Source of the DNA: Thermoplasmata archaeon | Lineage (GTDB): Archaea > Thermoplasmatota > Penumbrarchaeia > Penumbrarchaeales > Penumbrarchaeaceae | Direction of reading: 5' to 3' | NCBI GenBank assembly: GCA_023145185.1 | Contig: JAGLEG010000301.1 | Coordinates: 1-10,320 of the forward strand | Length of the DNA stretch: 10,320 bases | Shown here: in pieces, positions 1-6,635 of the stretch | How the letters are laid out: every line of letters begins with the position of its first letter | Numbering within the stretch: position 1 is the first letter of the stretch | Made by a program: the position numbers and the translations under genes | Notes under the pieces: generated by a model | What the model saw: the letters and a program-made list of their open reading frames with translations, nothing else | The model's database searches: none | What the model was told of the DNA's origin: nothing

Positions 1-659
1 CAGATATCCTCACACACGGCCCCCAGGACCGAATGGCGAATATGGACCTCAAGGTGATCCTTCCTGTCCCTCACCGTGATCTCCCTGAACAGGCCGGTTC
101 CCTTGCTGAGCCTCTCAAGGGCCTCCGTGGCCCCCGAGATCGGCTCGGACCCGAACGGAACTCCACAGCCGCTTTCCACCTCGTCCACCAATCCGGCCCC
201 TGGCGGATCAAGGGAGATGCCAAGAGAAGGGCCCATGGAGCCGGTGTGAAGCACCATGTCATCCGACAGGTCAGGCACCTCCATCGGCCTCCTGTCCAGG
301 GGTACGAATACACGGTCTGATGTCAACCTCCCCCTCGGGGGCAGGTAGATGCCGTTGCCCTCAAGGTTGAGGGATTGGACCAGTCGGCCCACGCTATCGC
401 CCTGGGTCCTCAGGAACGCCCGCGTATACTCCTCAGGGAGGGCCGATCCCGAGTAGAGGAACAGTGCGAAGATCCCGATCAGAAGGAGCCCAAACCCGGC
501 ATTCACCGCCATCTCACCACCTCTCTCGCCGAGAGAGAGGCCGAGATCGGCCCCTGGAGAGAACTGGAACAGGTCCCCTACCACCACGATAAGGACCAAC
601 CCGAGAAGGGCCATCAGGACGCCCCCTATCTTGATCCAACCGTCCGATCTGATCATCAT
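1..659 (-). CDS. Uncharacterised protein with two N-terminal membrane helices (partial, C-terminus outside window)
   Basis: An uninterrupted reading frame of 219 codons runs from an ATG at 659 off the left edge, so only the N-terminal part is visible. It begins MMIRSDGWIK. A first membrane helix covers about residues 9-28 (GGVLMALLGLVLIVVVG) and a second about 52-70 (AGFGLLLIGIFALFLY). A soluble, probably cytoplasmic, region follows with the stretches NLEGNGIYLPPRG and DRVFVPLDRRP. These recall a family of archaeal membrane-anchored proteins of unknown function, a resemblance from memory only. A TATA-like CTTTATC centred 25 bases before the ATG, and no Shine-Dalgarno motif, point to a leaderless transcript. 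A second ATG follows immediately, at 656. It is transcribed divergently from the DUF4350-MoxR operon. No catalytic motif is recognisable and no function is assigned. Confidence 0.75.
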   Translation of the reverse strand, partial: MMIRSDGWIKIGGVLMALLGLVLIVVVGDLFQFSPGADLGLSLGERGGEMAVNAGFGLLLIGIFALFLYSGSALPEEYTRAFLRTQGDSVGRLVQSLNLEGNGIYLPPRGRLTSDRVFVPLDRRPMEVPDLSDDMVLHTGSMGPSLGISLDPPGAGLVDEVESGCGVPFGSEPISGATEALERLSKGTGLFREITVRDRKDHLEVHIRHSVLGAVCEDI

Positions 660-680
660 TGTGCCAATAGTGCGTCAATA

Positions 681-687
681 GATAAAG
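681..687 (-). promoter_or_regulatory. TATA box for the leftward membrane-protein gene (leaderless)
   Basis: On the minus strand the sequence reads CTTTATC, centred at about 684. That is 25 bases before the ATG at 659, the spacing expected when transcription starts at or next to the start codon. No ribosome-binding motif lies between the box and the ATG, which supports a leaderless mRNA. The assignment is from sequence pattern only. Confidence 0.5.
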
Positions 688-691
688 ATGT

Positions 692-705
692 CGAAAGGTT
701 TATCC
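692..705 (+). promoter_or_regulatory. BRE plus TATA box for the DUF4350-MoxR-ManB operon
   Basis: CGAAAG (BRE-like) is followed directly by GTTTATCC (TATA-like), a good archaeal promoter match. It lies back to back with the leftward TATA box only a few bases away. The predicted transcription start is near 726-730, which leaves a leader of about 135 bases before the TTG start at 863. A second, weaker candidate, GTATATGAA at 789-797, would give a leader of about 45 bases. Confidence 0.45.
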
Positions 706-803
706 AAGTGTGTGTTCAATCCCCATCGAACATGAAATACACACCTGTATCTCCTGGCATAGTGTCGATCCCGGCATACCCGACGGCCGTATATGAACGT
801 CCT

Positions 804-822
804 CATCACCATAAACGTGATG
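804..822 (+). repeat. Small inverted repeat in the DUF4350 leader
   Basis: CATCAC at 804-809 and GTGATG at 817-822 are perfect inverted repeats separated by 7 bases. If transcription starts near 728 this would be a short hairpin in the 5' leader; otherwise it could be an operator half-site pair. The stem is only 6 bp, so it may be chance. There is no T-run after it, so it is not a terminator. Confidence 0.25.
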
Positions 823-848
823 TATCCCTTCACGACGACCGTTCTTAC

Positions 849-856
849 GGAGGGGG
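849..856 (+). promoter_or_regulatory. Ribosome-binding site deciding the TTG start at 863
   Basis: GGAGGGGG matches the purine core complementary to the archaeal 16S 3' end and sits 6-9 bases before the TTG at 863. It favours this TTG over the GTG at 875, before which no such motif is found. Confidence 0.55.
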
Positions 857-862
857 TCGTCC

Positions 863-1975
863 TTGATCGAACAGGTGAGGGCCGCCTACAGATATCTGTT
901 CGTATTGGGCTTGGGAGCTGTTCTGCTGGCGATCTCCATAATGGTCCCGGTGATCTCCTCTTCTGCGGATTTCTCCATATATAACACAGGCTGGAACGGC
1001 TGTTCGGACCTGGGCAAGGAGACCTACGAAACGGGGTCCTTTCTACCCACCATTGACCTATCGGCCACGACGAAGGAGGTTGTTGCACACCGATCCTTTG
1101 CAAGCGGAGAGCTGGATATCAACCCCGCGGCAACCTCGATAATCATCATAGGGCCCGAGGTCACTTTCACGAGGGAGGAGGGGGAGTTCACGCATGAGTT
1201 CCTCACCGAAGGAGGAGTTATGCTTATCGCGGATGATTTCGGGACCGGGAATGACCTTCTATCCTATCTGGAGACCTCTACCCGCATATCGGGAAGGAAG
1301 ATGGTGGACCTTTCCTTCATGAAGATACCCGAGCTCTCCGTTAGTACCGATATGGCCCAGCACCGGATAACGAGGAACGTCTCAATGCTCCTCTTCAACT
1401 ATCCCTCGACGGTGATCCCATCCATATCAGCGGTTCCCATAGTGAACTCATCACAGACCTCCTGGTTGGAAAATGAAGAGGATACCCTTCAAACAATTAA
1501 CGAGGGATCTGGCCCGTTTCCGATACTCACGATAGAGAGATACGGGGAGGGGGCCCTCATCGTACTTTCCGAGCCCAGCCTGCTGATCAATCAGATGAAA
1601 AAGAAGATGGACAACGGCCTGTTCGCCTCCAACCTCATCCACTATCTGTCCGAGGGCAGGAACACCATACTGATAGACGAGGCGCACCACGATCTCAACG
1701 ACCCCGTACATATCATTGATTCCTTCCAACAGGGGTTCGATCCTGCCGAGAGAATAGGCCTCCTGATCGGCCTGTGCTCGATCTTCCTGATGTATGAGGT
1801 AGGCATCCACAGGAAGCTCTTCTCCATGCTTGAAAGGCTGCAGTCCATCATATTTAAGGAAGATGAGCCGGATAGGCCAGACAGGGACGATATATTCAGA
1901 TCATTGATGCTCGGACATCCCACCTGGGATGAAGTTACGCTCAACAGGTTGATGGATGATATTGAGGGAGTATGA
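863..1975 (+). CDS. DUF4350 domain membrane protein, partner of MoxR
   Basis: A 370-residue protein with DUF4350 architecture. It has an N-terminal membrane helix (about 11-31) and an extracytoplasmic domain related in fold to glutamine-amidotransferase-like domains. A second membrane helix (about 297-314) and a short cytoplasmic tail follow. Recognisable stretches are GGVMLIADDFGTGNDLL (117-133) and ILIDEAHHDLND (269-280), the conserved IDExHH-type segment of the family. The start is a TTG at 863 with GGAGGGGG at 849-856 as ribosome-binding site; a GTG at 875 is a weaker alternative. The stop overlaps the MoxR start as ATGA, so the two are probably translated together. The biochemical role of DUF4350 is unknown. 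It recurs beside MoxR and DUF58 genes and is thought to belong to a membrane-associated MoxR module. The family assignment is good; the function is inference from context. Confidence 0.85.
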   Translation: MIEQVRAAYRYLFVLGLGAVLLAISIMVPVISSSADFSIYNTGWNGCSDLGKETYETGSFLPTIDLSATTKEVVAHRSFASGELDINPAATSIIIIGPEVTFTREEGEFTHEFLTEGGVMLIADDFGTGNDLLSYLETSTRISGRKMVDLSFMKIPELSVSTDMAQHRITRNVSMLLFNYPSTVIPSISAVPIVNSSQTSWLENEEDTLQTINEGSGPFPILTIERYGEGALIVLSEPSLLINQMKKKMDNGLFASNLIHYLSEGRNTILIDEAHHDLNDPVHIIDSFQQGFDPAERIGLLIGLCSIFLMYEVGIHRKLFSMLERLQSIIFKEDEPDRPDRDDIFRSLMLGHPTWDEVTLNRLMDDIEGV

Positions 1976-2949
1976 TGAACAGATCGGCGAAGGTCTACGG
2001 AGAGGTGAAGAGGGAGGTCGCAAAGGCCATCATCGGATATCAGGACATAGTCGAGGATTTCCTGATCTGCCTCACAACCGGGGGACATCTGATGCTTGAA
2101 GGGGTCCCGGGTGTTGCCAAGACAACACTGGCCAAGACCCTATCCGATATCGTGGGCGTCAAGTTCAGCAGGATCCAGTTCACCCAGGACCTGCTGCCCT
2201 CGGACATCACCGGCCACTACTATTTCAACCAGAAGAAGCAGGAGTTCGAGTTCAGGCCGGGGCCCATCTTCTCAAACGTGGTGCTGGCAGATGAGATCAA
2301 CCGTGCCCCGTCAAAGACCCAGTCCGCACTCCTTGAATCAATGGAGGAGACACAGGTTACCGTGGAGGGGAACACCTTCAAGCTGCAGGACCCCTTTCTC
2401 GTCATGGCAACGATCAACCCCATCGAATCCGAAGGGGTCTACTCCCTTCCAGAGGCCCAGCTGGACCGGTTCATGATAAAGAGCAAGATGGACTACCTTA
2501 AAGAGAGCGATGAGCTGGCGATGCTTCAGATGAAGAGCAGCGGTGCGAAGAGAGAGATGCCGCAGAGGCTCCCTTACGAGGTGTATCCTATCCTGAGGGA
2601 GGAGTATCTCAAGTGCCATATCGATGCCTCGATCCTGAACTACATCAAGGATATCATCATAGAGACCAGAAAGGACCAGAACGTCAACCTGGGGGCCAGC
2701 CCCAGGGCGGGAGAGCAGATGCTCTACGCGGCGAAGGCGGCGGCGATCCTTGAAGGCAGGGACCACGTGATACCGGACGATGTCAAGCGGGCGGCAAGGA
2801 AGATGATACCGCACAGGATCATGATATCCCTGGACGTTGAGCTGGAAGGGACCACCGCGGAGAATATCGTGGAGAAGGTCCTCTCCAGGGTGGAGGTCAT
2901 CCGCAGACCGGAGAACCCCACACCGGCAAGTCAGCCCGGACCGAGGTGA
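1972..2949 (+). CDS. MoxR-family AAA+ ATPase
   Basis: A 325-residue cytoplasmic AAA+ ATPase of the MoxR family, the usual length for the group. Motifs in order: Walker A GVPGVAKTT (44-52); the family stretch FTQDLLPSDITG (70-81); Walker B VVLADE (103-108) followed by NRAP (110-113); sensor-1 ATINP with N149; LDRF with arginine-finger R166; and the C-terminal lid with GASPRA near 240. All nucleotide-handling residues are present, so it should be active. MoxR ATPases act as chaperone-like remodelling factors for partner proteins, often with DUF58/vWA proteins. The ATG at 1972 overlaps the DUF4350 stop. A second ATG at 1975 is better spaced from the purine run GAGGGAG (1964-1970) and may be the true start. 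A DUF58 gene would normally follow, but ManB comes next instead. Confidence 0.95.
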   Translation: MMNRSAKVYGEVKREVAKAIIGYQDIVEDFLICLTTGGHLMLEGVPGVAKTTLAKTLSDIVGVKFSRIQFTQDLLPSDITGHYYFNQKKQEFEFRPGPIFSNVVLADEINRAPSKTQSALLESMEETQVTVEGNTFKLQDPFLVMATINPIESEGVYSLPEAQLDRFMIKSKMDYLKESDELAMLQMKSSGAKREMPQRLPYEVYPILREEYLKCHIDASILNYIKDIIIETRKDQNVNLGASPRAGEQMLYAAKAAAILEGRDHVIPDDVKRAARKMIPHRIMISLDVELEGTTAENIVEKVLSRVEVIRRPENPTPASQPGPR

Positions 2950-2950
2950 T
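2943..2950 (+). promoter_or_regulatory. Shine-Dalgarno site for manB inside the end of the MoxR gene
   Basis: GAGGTGAT is an eight-base match to the complement of the archaeal 16S 3' end. It overlaps the MoxR stop codon and lies 3 bases before the GTG at 2954. It fixes the manB start and couples its translation to MoxR. Confidence 0.65.
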
Positions 2951-2953
2951 CTT

Positions 2954-4303
2954 GTGGGAGATCCATTTCTCGCCTACGATATCCGCGGCAGGGTAGGCGA
3001 TGAGCTGAACGAGGAGCTGGCCAGATCCATAGGAATAGCCTACTGCAACCTGGTAGGGCCGAAAAAGGTCGTGATCGGGCAGGACGTTCGCCAGAGCTCC
3101 GCATCCCTCTCGGATGCCCTCGCCCAGGGGCTCATGGAAGGAGGGGCGGACGTGCTGGATATCGGCCTTTGCGGGACGGAGATGATATACTTTGCCACGC
3201 CGCACCTCGATGCGGACGGCGGGATCATGGTGACCGCCTCCCACAACCCGCGTGATTACAACGGGATGAAGATGGTGACCAGGGGGTCGATCCCCCTATC
3301 CAGGGATAACGGCCTTCACGAGATCAGGGACATGATCAAGGAGGGCCGTATCGAGAAAAAGCCTTCAAGCTCAAATCTGAAGGAGGTGGATGTATGGGAC
3401 GCATATATCGAGAAGCTGGTTGGATTCCTGAAAGATCCCTCCTCCCTCTCCTCCATGAAGTTCGTGACAGATCCAGGCCACGGCTGTGCCGGGCCCGTGT
3501 TGGACAGGCTCGAGGAGAGGCTGGACCTGGACCTCGTCAAGGTCCACAACAGGCCGGATGGCAGTTTCCCCGCCGGAATACCCAATCCCCTGCTCCCGGA
3601 GATGAGAGGACCATGTTCGGATCGTGTAAGGTCTGGATCGGCCGAGATGGGCATCGCCTGGGACGGCGATTTCGACAGGTGCTTTCTTTTCGATGAGAAG
3701 GGCGGGTTCGTCGAGGGCTACTACATAGTCGGCCTCCTGGCGAAGTCCATGCTCTCAAGTGAGAAAGGTGGGAAGGTCGTTCACGACCCGAGGCTGATAT
3801 GGAACACGGTGGAGATCGTGAAGGAGGCGGGGGGCATCCCCATCATGAACAGAACGGGGCATGCGTTCATCAAGGACAGGATGAGACAGGAGGATGCAAT
3901 TTACGGTGGGGAGATGTCCGCACACCACTACTTCAGGGATTTCAACTACTGTGATACGGGCATGGTGCCATGGCTCCTCATCGCCGAGCTCATGGCTGCC
4001 GGAGGCAACACGCTATCGGAACTGCTCTCGGAGAGGGTAAGGAGGTTTCCCGTAAGCGGCGAGATCAACAGAAGGGTAGATGACCCCCTCAAGGTGATAG
4101 ACGACATCGAAGGAGCCTACGGTCAGGACGCAATATCCGTGGATCACACCGATGGGGTAAGCCTGGAGTTCGAGAGGTACAGGTTCAACCTCCGATCAAG
4201 CAACACGGAACCACTTATCCGGCTGAATGTGGAGTCCAGAGGCGATAAGGACCTGCTGGACCATGTGACCAACTCCATACTGGATAGGATGGATTCGGCC
4301 TGA
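2954..4303 (+). CDS. manB: Phosphomannomutase, enterobacterial CpsG/ManB type
   Basis: A 449-residue alpha-D-phosphohexomutase that interconverts mannose-6-phosphate and mannose-1-phosphate, the precursor of GDP-mannose for glycans and glycoproteins. All four active-site blocks are present: TASHNP with the phospho-serine S96; the Mg2+ loop DGDFDR (237-242); the sugar-specificity loop GGEMSAHH (318-325); and the phosphate-binding RSSNTEP (414-420). AYDIRG (7-12), KVHNRPDGSFPAGIPNPLLP (196-215) and NLRSSNTEPLIRLNVESRGD (412-431) closely resemble E. coli CpsG/ManB, recalled from memory, rather than typical archaeal PMM/GlmM. The GTG start at 2954 is chosen because of the strong ribosome site just before it. 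The frame stays open back to 2837, but that stretch is out of frame inside MoxR and not protein-like. The stop lies 3 bases from the stop of the convergent flavoprotein gene. Confidence 0.93.
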   Translation: MGDPFLAYDIRGRVGDELNEELARSIGIAYCNLVGPKKVVIGQDVRQSSASLSDALAQGLMEGGADVLDIGLCGTEMIYFATPHLDADGGIMVTASHNPRDYNGMKMVTRGSIPLSRDNGLHEIRDMIKEGRIEKKPSSSNLKEVDVWDAYIEKLVGFLKDPSSLSSMKFVTDPGHGCAGPVLDRLEERLDLDLVKVHNRPDGSFPAGIPNPLLPEMRGPCSDRVRSGSAEMGIAWDGDFDRCFLFDEKGGFVEGYYIVGLLAKSMLSSEKGGKVVHDPRLIWNTVEIVKEAGGIPIMNRTGHAFIKDRMRQEDAIYGGEMSAHHYFRDFNYCDTGMVPWLLIAELMAAGGNTLSELLSERVRRFPVSGEINRRVDDPLKVIDDIEGAYGQDAISVDHTDGVSLEFERYRFNLRSSNTEPLIRLNVESRGDKDLLDHVTNSILDRMDSA

Positions 4304-4306
4304 TGC

Positions 4307-5539
4307 TCAATGGAGGATACTATCCCCTGCCAGGTGGCCCGTGGACCATGCGAGCTGGAGGTTGTACCCTCCCGATATCGACTGTATGTCAAGGACCTCC
4401 CCTGCGAAATGGAGGTTCCGAACTATCTTCGACCCCATCGTGTCCGGATCCACCTCGCCGAGGGACACACCTCCTCTGGTCACCATCGCCCCTTCCATCG
4501 GGCCCAGGCCATCCACGTTGAATTTTAACCCTTTCAATGACCTCACAACGGATCCCCTGTCCGCTTTTGAAAGCTGGGACATCCTCACGGCACCATCCAC
4601 ATCCAGTTCGGAAAGGATAAACTCCGACAATCTCCTGGGGACCAGGGAGCGCATCTCAACCTCCAGCATCCTCTTTGGAGAGGACCTTGATAGTTCCTGG
4701 ACCATCCGGTCCAGGCCCCTTTGATCCAGGTCAGGATAGAGGTCGATGTATATCTCCACATCCACCCCGCTTTCAATATAACAGCTGGCGAGGAGGGGTG
4801 CCGGGCCCGATAGCCCACTATTGGTGAAGATCAGATCCCCTCTATCATCGAATATCATCTTTCCTCCGCCATCCTTCAATTTCACCCCAACCCCCTGCAG
4901 GGATATGCCCTCCATGTCCGCCTTCTTGATCCCATCGATGGATAGGGGTACAAGGGCAGGGCGAAGTTCAGAGATCGTATGTCCCAGTGAGGATGCCAGG
5001 CCATAACCGTCTCCCGTGGAGCCAGTGGACGGATAGGAGGAACCACCGGTCGCGATTATCACTCCTTCGGCCGGGACCACCTCGGAGCTCTCCAGGACAA
5101 CCCCCTTGACGACCCCATCCTCCGCGGAGATGCCGGTCACCCTCCCCCTCCGGACCTCAACGCCGACCTCGTCCATGGCCTTCACGAGCGTGTTGAGCAC
5201 ATCCGACGATCTGTCGGAGAGGGGAAAGACCCGATCTCCTTTTTCTCGCACCGTCCGAAGGCCCTTTGATCCAAGGAATGAGAGGACCTCCCCGGGCCCA
5301 AATGAATGGATCGACGGCCGGAGAAAACGGCCTTCACAGAGGGCCACCGACAGGTGATGTTTCTTCTCCGAACCGTTGGTGATATTGCACCGCCCGTTCC
5401 CCGTGATAAGCATCTTCTTTCCCGGGCCTTCGTTCCTCTCAACAAGCAGAACGGATAATCCCCTTGTCCCGGCAGCGTGTGCCGCCATCATTCCAGCGGG
5501 CCCACCGCCGATAACGACCACATCCCAGCTCCCCGTCAT
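4307..5539 (-). CDS. HI0933/YhiN-family FAD-dependent oxidoreductase
   Basis: A 410-residue flavoprotein of the HI0933 (YhiN/BaiN-like) family, cytoplasmic and of normal length. An N-terminal Rossmann fold carries GGGPAG (11-16) and the ribose-binding E34. The family signature GNGRCNITN follows at 47-55. ATGGSSYPSTGSTGDGYG lies near 165-182, and the C-terminal FAD motif GEVLD...GGYNLQLAWSTG lies near 383-402. The family's in vivo substrates are mostly unknown; some members reduce unsaturated steroid intermediates, so no substrate is assigned here. It is the last gene of the leftward operon. The ATG at 5539 lies 16 bases after the hypE stop with GGTGGGA just upstream as ribosome site. A link to hydrogenase maturation is suggested only by position. 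Confidence 0.9.
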   Translation of the reverse strand: MTGSWDVVVIGGGPAGMMAAHAAGTRGLSVLLVERNEGPGKKMLITGNGRCNITNGSEKKHHLSVALCEGRFLRPSIHSFGPGEVLSFLGSKGLRTVREKGDRVFPLSDRSSDVLNTLVKAMDEVGVEVRRGRVTGISAEDGVVKGVVLESSEVVPAEGVIIATGGSSYPSTGSTGDGYGLASSLGHTISELRPALVPLSIDGIKKADMEGISLQGVGVKLKDGGGKMIFDDRGDLIFTNSGLSGPAPLLASCYIESGVDVEIYIDLYPDLDQRGLDRMVQELSRSSPKRMLEVEMRSLVPRRLSEFILSELDVDGAVRMSQLSKADRGSVVRSLKGLKFNVDGLGPMEGAMVTRGGVSLGEVDPDTMGSKIVRNLHFAGEVLDIQSISGGYNLQLAWSTGHLAGDSILH

Positions 5540-5555
5540 ATTCCCACCGTCATCA

Positions 5556-6635
5556 TCAGCATATCCTCGGGATAGGGTCTCCGTGGGGTGGGTCCATTAT
5601 CCTCTTCCCTCCCACCTCGGTCTCCAGTATCACACCCGTGTGTGTCGAGACCACATCCCCTATCACAGCACCATCGCGGCCATATCTGTTCGCCCTGATG
5701 GCCTTCAGAACCTCCTCCTGGGCCCCCGGCGCTGCGCAGATCATCAGCTTGCCCTCGTTCCCGATCTCGAAAGGGTCCAGTCCAAGCATATCACATGCAG
5801 ACCTAACGGGTTCCTTTACGGGGATCTCCTCCTCCCGGATCATCAGGCCGAAGCCCGATTTTGAGGACCATTCGTTGACCCCGTTGGCGAGGCCGCCGCG
5901 TGTGAGGTCCTTGGCGGCCACCACCCCTCCAACCTTCATGATATCTTCCATCATCTGGTTCAACGGGGCGATGTCCGAGCGGACCTCGGTCTCGAAACCG
6001 TAGCCCTCCCTGAAAGAGAGTAGGGAGATCCCGTGGTCCCCCACCGACCCGCTAAGGATTATTACGTCGCCGGGCCTGGGGAGATCGGCCCTCAACCATG
6101 CCGCATCCACCTTCGGCCCACCATTTTCGGACCTGAGGTCCGACGCCCTCGAAAGGCAGGATGGGAGGAGGGGGTGCTTTCTACCAATCCCGGAGGTGGA
6201 TATCACCATACCCTTTACCCCCCCGTTCTCCACGACCTTGGTATCCCCCGTCACAACCTCCACTCCAGCCTCCTCGCAGGTGGCCCCTATGGAGGACATG
6301 ATCCTGTCCAGGACCTCGATGTTCAACCCCTCCTCGAGGACCAGAGATAGTGAGAGGGCCTCGGGCCTGGCGCCCACCACGGACAGGTCGTTAACAGTTC
6401 CCGCGACAGATAGCGATCCGATATCGCCACCCGGGAACTCAAGAGGCCACACGGTGTGGCCATCCACCGTGAAGGCCATCTCCCCGACCGTGGCCGAATC
6501 GTCCAGTAACGAGGGAGGTATGCCCTCAGTGGATCGATCCTTCCGCCTTAAACGGGATAGTATCCTCTCCTTGATGAAAGCCTGCATCAGCTCTCCGCCG
6601 GCCCCGTCCCCCAGCTCGATAAACTCTTTTTTCAT
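5556..6635 (-). CDS. hypE: HypE, [NiFe]-hydrogenase maturation (carbamoyl dehydratase)
   Basis: A 359-residue AIR-synthase-like protein matching HypE. HypE receives a carbamoyl group from HypF on its C-terminal cysteine, dehydrates it with ATP to thiocyanate, and passes the cyanide to HypC-HypD for the Fe(CN)2CO centre of [NiFe] hydrogenase. Visible features are GDGAGG (9-14); DDSATV (45-50); FPGGDIG (67-73); GTVNDLSVVGARP (79-91); VTGDTKVV (128-135) with the conserved Lys 133; KDLTRGGLA (242-250); and the invariant C-terminal PRIC ending on the acceptor Cys 359. It is about 20 residues longer than usual because of extra sequence around 153-180, between GIG and RPGD. The ATG overlaps the upstream surface-protein stop as ATGA, with AGGGGG as ribosome site. 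No hypF, hypC, hypD or hydrogenase gene is in the window. Confidence 0.94.
   Translation of the reverse strand: MKKEFIELGDGAGGELMQAFIKERILSRLRRKDRSTEGIPPSLLDDSATVGEMAFTVDGHTVWPLEFPGGDIGSLSVAGTVNDLSVVGARPEALSLSLVLEEGLNIEVLDRIMSSIGATCEEAGVEVVTGDTKVVENGGVKGMVISTSGIGRKHPLLPSCLSRASDLRSENGGPKVDAAWLRADLPRPGDVIILSGSVGDHGISLLSFREGYGFETEVRSDIAPLNQMMEDIMKVGGVVAAKDLTRGGLANGVNEWSSKSGFGLMIREEEIPVKEPVRSACDMLGLDPFEIGNEGKLMICAAPGAQEEVLKAIRANRYGRDGAVIGDVVSTHTGVILETEVGGKRIMDPPHGDPIPRIC

Noticed and set aside
804..822. Terminator hairpin
   Set aside because: It has a 6-bp stem without a following T-run, and it sits upstream of a gene rather than after one.
375..866. Open plus-strand frame of 163 codons
   Set aside because: It lies antisense to the membrane-protein gene over most of its length, has low-complexity charged composition and crosses the promoter region. 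Only its last 44 codons are considered, as a possible leader ORF.
793..984. Short plus-strand frame starting MNVLITINVM
   Set aside because: It overlaps the first 120 bases of the DUF4350 gene in another frame and loses protein-like character after about 25 codons.
675..1103. Minus-strand frame of 142 codons
   Set aside because: It is antisense to the DUF4350 start, rich in Arg/Pro/Ser as expected of a shadow frame, and spans the divergent promoter.
2837..2953. N-terminal extension of ManB
   Set aside because: These 39 codons overlap MoxR in another frame, are Arg/Ser/Pro-rich, and precede a GTG with a strong ribosome site.
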